DNA from: Succinivibrionaceae bacterium
Lineage (GTDB): Bacteria; Pseudomonadota; Gammaproteobacteria; Enterobacterales; Succinivibrionaceae
Assembly (NCBI GenBank): GCA_019420905.1
Contig: JAHZGH010000014.1
Span: 139,862-203,861 of the forward strand
Direction: 5' to 3'
Length of the DNA: 64,000 bases
The notes below the pieces were generated by a model. The model had not been told where the DNA came from. It did not search any database and was given only the letters and a program-made list of their open reading frames with translations. A program made the position numbers and the translations under genes. Of the stretch, positions 53,117-60,422 are shown piece by piece (position 1 is the stretch's first letter; every line of letters starts with the position of its first letter).

Positions 53117-54391
53117 ATGCATTTTTCATCAAAAATAGTTTTTTTTATTTATAAACTCTTAACTTTAATTATTGCTCCGATAGGAGCAGCTTTTTTATGT
53201 TATAAAAAGAGACACGATCCCCCTTATGGGAAAAGAGTATTTGAGTTATTAGGTTTTTATTCTTATAAATTAAATAATTGTATTTGGTTCCATGCTGCTT
53301 CTGTAGGAGAAATAAATTCACTTAAGCCATTAATATTAAAATTTCAAAAGCTCTATCCTAAAAAAAATATTCTTATTACTACCATGACCACTACAGGCAG
53401 TAAGGCTGCCTTAAATATTCCTAACATAAAAAACGTATTTATGCCATTAGACAGTCCTTGGGTTATCAGTCGTTTTTTTAATAACTTCAAACCTAAATTA
53501 CTTTTTATTGTGGATACTGAACTTTGGCCTAATATGCTACAGGGAGCCTTAAAAAATAATTGCAAGGTAATTATTGTAAATGGACGAATGCAGGAAAAAA
53601 ATTGTCAAAAATATCTAAAATTCAAACAATTAGTTAAAGATATTATTGCTCCTGCTTTATATAAGGTTATTTGTATATCTACAGAAGATGCTATGCGCTT
53701 TGAAAGGATAGGAATAACACCTAATAGAATAAAAGTTTCAGGAAATATCAAATACGACTTAACTCTCAATTTTGAACCTTTCTATAAAGGACGTGCGCTC
53801 AAAAAAAATTTTAAAGGAACAGTTTTATGCTGTGCCAGTACCCATGATGGAGAAGAAAATATTTGTATAGAAGTGTTTAAAGCATTAAAAGCTAAAATTC
53901 CTGAATGTAAGATTGTTATTGTTCCAAGACATAAAACTTGTGTTGACTCATTTGAAAAAATTTTATCCAAACAAAAATTAAATTACATTAAAAAAAGTAA
54001 AATCAATAATAATTCTGAATATCAAAATAATAATATTATTTTAGGCGACACCATGGGTGAAATGAGTTTTTATTTTGGACTCAGTGATCTTGTATTTATG
54101 GGAGGAAGTTTTGTTCCTATTGGCGGTCATAATCCACTAGAACCAGCTTATTTCTCTATACCAACTATAACCGGACCTTATTATCATAACTTTAAAGATC
54201 AATTCAAAGCTTTAATTGCAAAAGGTGGAGCTTTTGAAGCAAAAAACAAAGAAGACTTTTTTACTAAAAGCTTAGACTTATTAACCTCTCCTGACAAAAT
54301 AAAAACATCAGGAGAAAAAGCCTTAGAAATACTAAATTTAGGGCGAGGCAGTACAGATAAGATATTAAAAGAAATAGAAGACGATCTATAA
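53117..54391 (+). CDS. waaA: 3-deoxy-D-manno-octulosonic acid transferase
   Basis: Transfers Kdo from CMP-Kdo to lipid A precursor. The 424 residues (425 in E. coli) have an N-terminal membrane anchor (about 5-28), HAASVGEINSLKPLI near residue 58, ITTMTTTGSKAA near 87, VDTELWPNML near 136 and the C-terminal glycosyltransferase site GGSFVPIGGHNPLEPA near 330. AGGA precedes the ATG. Sequence alone cannot say whether it adds one or two Kdo units, but the nearby kdkA and opsX-like genes favour the monofunctional kind seen in Haemophilus. Confidence 0.96.
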   Translation: MHFSSKIVFFIYKLLTLIIAPIGAAFLCYKKRHDPPYGKRVFELLGFYSYKLNNCIWFHAASVGEINSLKPLILKFQKLYPKKNILITTMTTTGSKAALNIPNIKNVFMPLDSPWVISRFFNNFKPKLLFIVDTELWPNMLQGALKNNCKVIIVNGRMQEKNCQKYLKFKQLVKDIIAPALYKVICISTEDAMRFERIGITPNRIKVSGNIKYDLTLNFEPFYKGRALKKNFKGTVLCCASTHDGEENICIEVFKALKAKIPECKIVIVPRHKTCVDSFEKILSKQKLNYIKKSKINNNSEYQNNNIILGDTMGEMSFYFGLSDLVFMGGSFVPIGGHNPLEPAYFSIPTITGPYYHNFKDQFKALIAKGGAFEAKNKEDFFTKSLDLLTSPDKIKTSGEKALEILNLGRGSTDKILKEIEDDL

Positions 54392-54395
54392 AAAA

Positions 54396-54956
54396 TTAAG
54401 CTTTTAAATTTCTAATAAAATCTACGTAACCGGCTGCACTCTTAGCAATATTTTCAACTGTAGCGATATCCTTATTAGCTGCTCCGTAAAAGGCATACAT
54501 ACCTTTTATGGAGGCATGGCACATCTCAAAAGCATGTTCTATAGCTAAAAGGTAATTTCTTGCTGGAATATGATGTCTGCCGTCTTTATCGTATGCAGAC
54601 TCCTCGCTACCACAAGTAATAGCTAGCCCAATATTCTTATTCTCTAATTTAAAATTCTTTCCAAAAGCCCAATCACGAGTTAAAACAGTATCTAACCATA
54701 ACTTAGTACGAGGCGGGCAAAAATACCAATACATAGGAAATTGGAAAACAATAGTATCTGCATTATCAATAAGAGAATGTTCCATTACAGCATCAATAGA
54801 TCCTGATGGATATGAGCTCTGTAGATTGTGCACTAAAATTTCATCTGGATATTTACGTAATTCTTCAACCCAACGTCTATTTATTACCGAAGAATCAAAT
54901 GAAGGATGGTCAACAATCACCAAGGCTTTTTTAGTTCTTTTTTCTTCTTTATTCAT
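54396..54956 (-). CDS. NAD(P)H:quinone oxidoreductase, flavodoxin-like (KefF/MdaB family)
   Basis: A 186-residue flavodoxin-fold protein. The family active-site stretch FQFPMYWYFCPPRTKLWLD near residue 70 and the following DWAFG near 95 are diagnostic of the NQO1/KefF/MdaB group, which reduces quinones with NAD(P)H and FMN or FAD. The N-terminal ALVIVDHPSFDSS fits the flavin phosphate loop. KefF partners a potassium efflux channel, but no kefC is nearby, so that link is not supported. It is convergent with waaA, four bases from its stop, with no terminator visible. Confidence 0.85.
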   Translation of the reverse strand: MNKEEKRTKKALVIVDHPSFDSSVINRRWVEELRKYPDEILVHNLQSSYPSGSIDAVMEHSLIDNADTIVFQFPMYWYFCPPRTKLWLDTVLTRDWAFGKNFKLENKNIGLAITCGSEESAYDKDGRHHIPARNYLLAIEHAFEMCHASIKGMYAFYGAANKDIATVENIAKSAAGYVDFIRNLKA

Positions 54957-55013
54957 CTTAGAACTCTTATTAAGATAAAAAATTCATCATATTCTTATAC
55001 TACTACAAATCTA

Positions 55014-55718
55014 TTACATCGAAAGAGCACTCTTTACTAAAATTTGAAAAGAGCCGACATCAAAGTAACATTTTTTTGGATTAACAACGAGTTCTTTCTT
55101 AAAAGATCTTAATAATCGATCCAAAATTGCACACTTGCGCTTGAAACTTAAATTACATTTATAACACTTGTCAAAATCAATTAAATAAACTTTACCATTA
55201 TCATCTAAAAGTATATTTCTCAAATTTAAGTCAGTATGATCAATATTTAAAGAAAACATCTTATTGATACATTTACCGATGTTTTCTAACTCTATATTAG
55301 TTAAATGACGCTCGCAAATAATATTTGCCAAATCATTACTATTTTTTATTTGTTCAATAACAATATCTTGTCTTAAATAAAGACCACAATAAATCTCTCT
55401 GGCAATAATAGCTTTAGGAACATTTAATCCATTCTTATGCATAAAATTTAAAAGATTGTATTCATCAAAGGCTCTATGTGAATGTTTTTCAAAAATAAAA
55501 AAATAATCTTTAAAAAATTTTCCCATTAGTCCGCCCCTAAAATAATGACGTAAGACTAATGAATGCGCCGCCTTATTTGTAAATAATAAAGTCTGTCCTC
55601 GTCCTCCTCTAGTCTTTATATCCGTACAAGAATTTTTTATATAATTAATATCAAAATAATGCTGCAGCTCCTCAAAATTATAATTTTTATCATATATATA
55701 TTTAATATGAGCTGACAT
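55014..55718 (-). CDS. kdkA: 3-deoxy-D-manno-octulosonic acid (Kdo) kinase
   Basis: Phosphorylates Kdo at O-4 on lipid A-Kdo, as in Haemophilus and Pasteurella. The 234-residue kinase-like fold has GGRGQTLLF near residue 38, the LVLRHYFRGGLMGKF motif typical of KdkA near 54, the catalytic loop HTDLNLRNILLD near 160 and the metal motif LIDFDKC near 178. The start at 55718 is followed by MSAHIKYIYD, and GGAATG is upstream. It diverges from the opsX-like heptosyltransferase gene, a natural partner that uses phosphorylated Kdo as acceptor. Confidence 0.88.
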   Translation of the reverse strand: MSAHIKYIYDKNYNFEELQHYFDINYIKNSCTDIKTRGGRGQTLLFTNKAAHSLVLRHYFRGGLMGKFFKDYFFIFEKHSHRAFDEYNLLNFMHKNGLNVPKAIIAREIYCGLYLRQDIVIEQIKNSNDLANIICERHLTNIELENIGKCINKMFSLNIDHTDLNLRNILLDDNGKVYLIDFDKCYKCNLSFKRKCAILDRLLRSFKKELVVNPKKCYFDVGSFQILVKSALSM

Positions 55719-56051
55719 ATATAGTTCATTCCTTTAATAAAAGTATCCAACAACAAAAGATCATATAGCAAATGATAAATAAGGCTAATAAAAAAAATAA
55801 AACATTTATAGACTAAACAATAAAATTTCTTAAATAAAAGCTTCCTTTATTTGGACTATTACTATAAAAATTTATAAATATATATTATTGACATCTATAC
55901 CTTTTATAAAAATTTAAAGTGAAATAAACCATATTTTGCTTAAAAATTAAATAATTTATGATTTTTATCAGATATAATGGGACAAATTTTATTTCTCTTA
56001 ACTATAGAACAATTTGATTTTCGCAATTAATTACTGATTGCAGAGCAAAAT
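55719..56051. other. Non-coding gap between kdkA and the opsX-like gene
   Basis: This 333-bp divergent gap is AT-rich with no open frame or RNA gene that I can support. A perfect TATAAT at 55973-55978 is a candidate -10 for the opsX-like gene, but no -35 matches at 16-18 bases. The kdkA promoter was not identified. Confidence 0.5.
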
Positions 56052-57107
56052 ATGAATCCCCGAAAAATCAAATCCATATGTATTCTAAGACTTTCAGCTC
56101 TTGGTGATTGCATAAATACATTTGGACTTATCCACGCTTTACTCAGTGAAAAACCAGATTTAAAAATTTTATGGGTAATAGACAAGCGTTTTGCCCCATT
56201 ATTCAGAAACCATCTTGGTAAAGATTTGGTTCCAATGTTGTGTGTTGATTTTAAAAATCACAGTATCTTCGACGTAAGACATCAAATAAAAAAGTTCATA
56301 GGTACACAAGTATTTGACTATGTTTTTGCTTTGCAAACATCCATTAAAGCATCATTATGTCTAGGTCCAATAAAATCAAAGACGAAATTAGGCTACGATA
56401 ACGAACGTGCTCGTGAAGGACAATTTTTATTTGTAGACAAAAGAGTACCTTCTCCTAATAATCCTCATGTATTAGCTGGATTCATGGCTTTCTCTGAATT
56501 TGTTGGTTTTGATGATTTAAGACCATCTTGGGACTTTGAGCTAGATGAAAGCGAGCTTTTACCATATAAAAATGAATTTAAAGAAGATAAAATTTTCGCA
56601 ATATCGCCATCCTCAGCTAAAGAAAGTAAAAATTGGACTTTACAAGGATATGTAGACGTAGCAACTCATGCTTTAGATGAAGGCTTTAAGGTTGTCTTGC
56701 TGGGAAGCAATAAAGAATCTGAAATAGAATTATGTTCCCAAATTTCAAAAAAATTAGATAATCGTTGTCTAAATTTATGCGGAAAAACTAATTTAAGACA
56801 ACTTGCTGCTGTTATCTCGCTTTGTTCTTTAGTACTATCTCCAGATAGTGCTGCCATGCATTTAGCCTCAGCTTTAAATATTCCTGTCATAGGACTCTTT
56901 GCTATCCATAATCCAAAGCGTGTAGGTTCTTGGAATTATCCGGATCTTTGGGTTTCTGTATATAATGAATGTGCGTCTAAAGAATGCAAAGGACAAAACA
57001 TTACCTGGCGTTATCGAGTAAAAGATCCAAATGCTATGAAACTTATAAATAGCGATGATGTAATAGATACTTTTGATAAAGCCTGTGAAAAATATCTTGA
57101 TTGCTAA
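56052..57107 (+). CDS. opsX: OpsX-type heptosyltransferase I (GT9 family)
   Basis: Transfers the first heptose to Kdo. The 351-residue GT9 protein resembles Haemophilus influenzae OpsX rather than E. coli WaaC: ICILRLSALGDCIN at the N-terminus, ERAREGQFLFV near residue 118 followed by NPHVLAGFMAFSEFVG, AISPSSAKESKNW near 183, GKTNLRQLAAVISL near 245 and LSPDSAAMHLASA near 261. OpsX uses 4-phospho-Kdo as acceptor, which fits the divergent kdkA. The gene is followed by coaD after 16 bases. Confidence 0.88.
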   Translation: MNPRKIKSICILRLSALGDCINTFGLIHALLSEKPDLKILWVIDKRFAPLFRNHLGKDLVPMLCVDFKNHSIFDVRHQIKKFIGTQVFDYVFALQTSIKASLCLGPIKSKTKLGYDNERAREGQFLFVDKRVPSPNNPHVLAGFMAFSEFVGFDDLRPSWDFELDESELLPYKNEFKEDKIFAISPSSAKESKNWTLQGYVDVATHALDEGFKVVLLGSNKESEIELCSQISKKLDNRCLNLCGKTNLRQLAAVISLCSLVLSPDSAAMHLASALNIPVIGLFAIHNPKRVGSWNYPDLWVSVYNECASKECKGQNITWRYRVKDPNAMKLINSDDVIDTFDKACEKYLDC

Positions 57108-57123
57108 AAATAAAGAGGCTGTT

Positions 57124-57609
57124 ATGCTTGAAACATTAGCCGTTTTTCCTGGTACTTTTGATCCGATCACCCTTGGGCATTTAGATATCATAAAAAGAGC
57201 TTCCAGAATATTTTCAAAAGTATTAGTTGCTGTTGCACAAAGTCCTAGTAAACATACTTTATTTTCTCTAGAAGAACGCCTGCAATTGGTTCAAAAAGCC
57301 TGTGCTCAACAACATAATGTTACCGCTAAAGCCTTTACTGGAATGCTTGTTGATTTTCTCAAAGAAAATCAAGCTGATATTCTTGTGAGAGGAATAAGAA
57401 CTGTTATTGACTACGATTATGAGATGCAGCTGTCGGGAATGTATCGTGCCCTAATGCCTGAAATGGAAATTGTCATGTTGCCTACAGAAGGTTCAGTTGC
57501 TTATATTTCATCAACATTAGTTCGTGACGTCATTATTCACAATGGAGACATTCATAAATTTGTCCCCAAAAGTGTAGTTGATTATGTTGCACAAACTCGC
57601 AATAAATAA
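57124..57609 (+). CDS. coaD: Pantetheine-phosphate adenylyltransferase
   Basis: Penultimate step of coenzyme A synthesis: adenylates 4'-phosphopantetheine. The 161 residues match the family (159 in E. coli). The nucleotidyltransferase motif GTFDPITLGH is near residue 11, with RGIRTVIDYDYEMQ near 91 and the ISSTLVRD motif near 129. ATG 57124 follows AGAGG; a longer frame to 57073 overlaps the upstream gene. It lies between waaA/opsX and mutM, the usual waaA-coaD-mutM neighbourhood. Its partner coaBC is in this window at 30 kb. Confidence 0.96.
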   Translation: MLETLAVFPGTFDPITLGHLDIIKRASRIFSKVLVAVAQSPSKHTLFSLEERLQLVQKACAQQHNVTAKAFTGMLVDFLKENQADILVRGIRTVIDYDYEMQLSGMYRALMPEMEIVMLPTEGSVAYISSTLVRDVIIHNGDIHKFVPKSVVDYVAQTRNK

Positions 57610-57618
57610 TACTGCATA

Positions 57619-58434
57619 TTATTTTTGACATTTAGGGCAATAATAAGTAGATCTTTGTCCTAATGTCACCATTTCAATTGCACTACCACAAATCTTACAT
57701 GACTCACCTTCATGCCCATAAACAAAAAGATTCTGCACAAAGTACCCCTTTTGTCCATCAGCCCCCTCAAAATCACGAATAGTCGTTCCTCCATTTAAAA
57801 TTGATTCTTTTAAAATTCTTTGAGTATGTTCAACTATAAGCTCTGCCTCTTGCTCTTTAATTGAAGATGCTGTACGCATAGGCAAAATTTTACATGCAAA
57901 TAAAATTTCACTAGCATAGATATTTCCTATACCTACAACAACTTCTCCATCCATTAAAGTCTGCTTAATTGTCTTTTTTTTATCTTTAAACTTAGATAAT
58001 AAATAGTTAGCATTAAACTTTTCATCAAAAGGCTCTGGACCTAAATGCTTTAAATGTCGATCCTCTAGAGGATCCATACAATCAGGAATATAAAGTACTA
58101 ATCCAAATCTACGTGTATCATTAAAAATTACATTCTTGTTATTATCCAAAACTAACTCAAAGTGATCATGTTTCTGCAATTTAGTGTCAGAACTTATATG
58201 CAAATGACCAGACATTCCCAAATGCAAAATTAAAGATCCTTTATCTGTTCTTACAATAATATATTTAGCTCTTCTATCTACAGCGTAAATAGTACCGCCT
58301 TCTATATCTTTAATATTCTCAGCGTATGGCTCCCGTAGTTTTTTATCGTCATGAATTACTCTTATAATCTTAGCATTTAAGAGTACATGAGAAATACCGC
58401 GACGAGTTACTTCAACCTCTGGTAATTCTGGCAT
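57619..58434 (-). CDS. mutM: Formamidopyrimidine-DNA glycosylase
   Basis: Excises 8-oxoguanine and formamidopyrimidines and nicks the DNA (bifunctional glycosylase/lyase). The 271 residues (269 in E. coli) begin MPELPEVEVTRRG with the catalytic Pro and Glu, have the catalytic Lys in RRAKYI near residue 56, the void-filling LHLGMSGHL near 70, the H2TH region VVVGIGNIYASE near 165, and a C-terminal zinc finger with four cysteines (CKICGSAI and YYCPKCQK). It converges on coaD. Confidence 0.97.
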   Translation of the reverse strand: MPELPEVEVTRRGISHVLLNAKIIRVIHDDKKLREPYAENIKDIEGGTIYAVDRRAKYIIVRTDKGSLILHLGMSGHLHISSDTKLQKHDHFELVLDNNKNVIFNDTRRFGLVLYIPDCMDPLEDRHLKHLGPEPFDEKFNANYLLSKFKDKKKTIKQTLMDGEVVVGIGNIYASEILFACKILPMRTASSIKEQEAELIVEHTQRILKESILNGGTTIRDFEGADGQKGYFVQNLFVYGHEGESCKICGSAIEMVTLGQRSTYYCPKCQK

Positions 58435-58707
58435 CTCTAATTCCTTTTTAGATTATTCATTACTAACTGTGTTTTAACAAAGTAGGGAGTAGAAATTTTA
58501 AACAGCATACAACTACTATCTAAAAGATCTTTTTTGTATTAACTATTATAATAAGCACTTATTATTTGATCTAACTAATTTATATCCTAAAAACAAATAC
58601 TAAATAAAGTGTAAAAATATTCATACAAAGAAATAATCATGTTATTTCTTTTGGCATTACTATAATAAGAAGGAAGAATTTAAAAGATAGGGAAAAAGAT
58701 AAAAAAA

Positions 58708-58725
58708 ACCACCTTAAACGGTGGT
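58708..58725 (-). terminator. Terminator of tRNA-Thr
   Basis: ACCACC and GGTGGT form a 6-bp stem with a 6-base loop, followed on the minus strand by eight T residues. It starts four bases after the tRNA 3' CCA. Confidence 0.8.
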
Positions 58726-58728
58726 GAT

Positions 58729-58804
58729 TGGTGCTGGCAGTAGGGCTTGAACCCACGACCTCCTGTTTACAAAACAGGAGCTCTACCAACTGAGCTATGC
58801 CAGC
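58729..58804 (-). tRNA. tRNA-Thr (anticodon UGU)
   Basis: A complete 76-base tRNA read on the minus strand. The acceptor stem GCTGGCA pairs with TGCCAGC, followed by discriminator A and an encoded CCA. The D stem is GCTC/GAGC, the anticodon stem CCTGT/ACAGG with loop TTTGTAA and anticodon TGT, and the T arm GTGGG/CCTAC with one wobble pair and TTCAAGC in the loop. G1-C72 fits threonine. It is solitary, with its own promoter and terminator. Confidence 0.97.
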
Positions 58805-58815
58805 AAACGCATACT

Positions 58816-58844
58816 ATTATATATGAATAAAATAATAAATACAA
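58816..58844 (-). promoter_or_regulatory. Promoter of tRNA-Thr
   Basis: On the minus strand TTGTAT (58839-58844), a 17-base spacer and a perfect TATAAT (58816-58821) end 11 bases upstream of the tRNA 5' end. Spacing and position are ideal for sigma-70. Confidence 0.75.
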
Positions 58845-58986
58845 GTAAAATAAACTATATATTATGCAAATATGATAAAAAACATATTCTACTATTAGGA
58901 CTAAGATTATTTGTATTTAAAATCTTAAAATTAGTTTTATATAAATAACTTTACCTCTATTTAAATAGAAAATTTTTTGAAAGCTT

Positions 58987-59223
58987 ATGTCATCAAACAT
59001 TACTCATATAAATGCTTTAAACCTTAGCTGCCCCGAGCCACTAACACTTTTACGCAATGCAGTGAGAAAAGCTAATCCAAACGACATTATAGAAATTGAA
59101 TCAAATGATCCTGTTTCTTTAAGAGACATTCCTGCATTTTGCAATTTTATGGGACATAAATTATTAAATATTCCAGATTACAAAAATAATTTTACCTTTA
59201 TTATTCAAAAAAAATCAGATTAA
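58987..59223 (+). CDS. TusA-family sulfur carrier protein
   Basis: A 78-residue sulfurtransferase-like protein with the CPxP motif LNLSCPEPL (Cys15), then RDIPAFCNFMGHKLL near residue 46. This is the TusA arrangement (E. coli TusA: LRCPEPV, RDIPGFCTFMEHEL, 81 residues). TusA passes persulfide sulfur for 2-thiouridine synthesis in tRNA and for other sulfur pathways. Its Shine-Dalgarno is weak. It lies alone between the tRNA-Thr gene and glyQ, and I see no tusBCD here, so partners must be elsewhere. Confidence 0.9.
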   Translation: MSSNITHINALNLSCPEPLTLLRNAVRKANPNDIIEIESNDPVSLRDIPAFCNFMGHKLLNIPDYKNNFTFIIQKKSD

Positions 59224-59289
59224 CTTATCATATATTTATATTATATTCATACAAATGAAATATACTAAATTTTATATGAAAAAATATAG

Positions 59290-59372
59290 CTCTCAGAAAT
59301 ATATTGAGAGTAGGGAGTTTTTTATAAAGCTTTTTTTAGTACAAATTTGCTATTCTTAATATCTTTAATAGC
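59290..59372 (+). terminator. Two terminator-like hairpins between the TusA-like gene and glyQ
   Basis: CTCTCA/TGAGAG (59290-59310) is followed by GGGAGTTTTTT; its left arm can also pair with GGGAGTT, an alternative that sits right on the T-tract. A second hairpin, GCTATT/AATAGC (59349-59372), is followed by GTTTTAT. The first probably ends the TusA-like gene. A leader role for glyQ is possible but unproven. Confidence 0.45.
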
Positions 59373-59484
59373 GTTTTATATCCACACACTAGCATTTTAA
59401 GGGTAAAATAAAAGGTTATTATCTCATCATATTAGATGTCATATTTAATCTTAACAACACCTCTTAGCAAGGTTTAAACTAACA

Positions 59485-60408
59485 ATGTCAAATTCATACG
59501 ACCTTCAAACTTTTCAGGGACTAATTCTAACCTTACAGGATTATTGGATGCGGCATGGCTGCATGATTGCAGAACCTTTTGACATGGAAGTCGGAGCAGG
59601 AACCTCTCACCCGATGACATTCTTAAGATCTTTAGGACCTGAACCAATTTCTTGCGCTTATGTTCAACCATCAAGAAGACCTACAGATGGAAGATATGGT
59701 GAAAATCCAAATAGATTACAGCACTACTATCAATTTCAAGTAATCTTAAAACCATCTCCGGATAACATTCAGGAACTATATTTAGGTTCACTTAAGGAGC
59801 TTGGATTTGATCCTACTGAAAACGACATCCGATTCGTTGAAGATAACTGGGAAAATCCAACTCTTGGAGCATGGGGCCTTGGCTGGGAAATTTGGTTAAA
59901 TGGCATGGAAGTGTCTCAATTTACATATTTCCAACAGGTCGGTGGTTTAGAATGCTTCCCTGTAACAGGTGAGCTTACTTACGGACTTGAACGTCTGGCT
60001 ATGTATATACAAAAGAAAAAGACTGTTTACGATCTTATTTGGGCTCACACAGCTAATGGAGACGTAACATACGGTGACATATTCCATCAAAATGAAGTTG
60101 AACAATCAACATATAATTTTGAGTATGCGGATACTGAATTCTTATTCAAGATGTTCGATAAAATGGAGCAAGAAAGTACCAACTTATTAAATCTTGAAAA
60201 TCCTTTACCGTTACCAGCTTATGAACGCATTTTAAAAGCTGCGCATTGTTTCAATTTATTAGATGCCAGACATGCTATTTCTGTAACAGAAAGACAAAGA
60301 TTTATTTTAAGAATCAGAACTCTCTCTAAGGCTGTTGCTGAAGCTTATTACAAGAGCAGAGAAAAATTAGGTTTCCCGATGTGTAAACGTAATATGAGCC
60401 AAAATTAG
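59485..60408 (+). CDS. glyQ: Glycine--tRNA ligase alpha subunit
   Basis: Catalytic alpha chain of the tetrameric (alpha2-beta2) glycyl-tRNA synthetase of bacteria. The 307 residues (303 in E. coli) include motif-2-like RPTDGRYGENPNRLQHYYQFQV near residue 62 (shown in part: GRYGENPNRLQHYYQF), the glycine-binding GWEIWLNGMEVSQFTYFQQ region near 132, and the GELTYGLERLA motif 3 near 158. It is followed by glyS after 14 bases in the standard operon. The leader has hairpins but no T-box. Confidence 0.97.
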   Translation: MSNSYDLQTFQGLILTLQDYWMRHGCMIAEPFDMEVGAGTSHPMTFLRSLGPEPISCAYVQPSRRPTDGRYGENPNRLQHYYQFQVILKPSPDNIQELYLGSLKELGFDPTENDIRFVEDNWENPTLGAWGLGWEIWLNGMEVSQFTYFQQVGGLECFPVTGELTYGLERLAMYIQKKKTVYDLIWAHTANGDVTYGDIFHQNEVEQSTYNFEYADTEFLFKMFDKMEQESTNLLNLENPLPLPAYERILKAAHCFNLLDARHAISVTERQRFILRIRTLSKAVAEAYYKSREKLGFPMCKRNMSQN

Positions 60409-60422
60409 AGATAGGAAAAAAA

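Noticed and set aside
56874..57191. A 105-codon minus-strand frame across the opsX-like/coaD junction
   Set aside because: Both covered genes are strongly conserved on the plus strand; the antisense translation shows no domain.
59389..59398. DnaA box-like ATATCCACA (and a CTATCCACA at 28973)
   Set aside because: Isolated 8-of-9 matches with no cluster; no origin can be claimed from them.
59224..59484. T-box or glycine riboswitch controlling glyQ
   Set aside because: No T-box sequence or specifier loop is visible, and neither class is expected before gammaproteobacterial glyQS.
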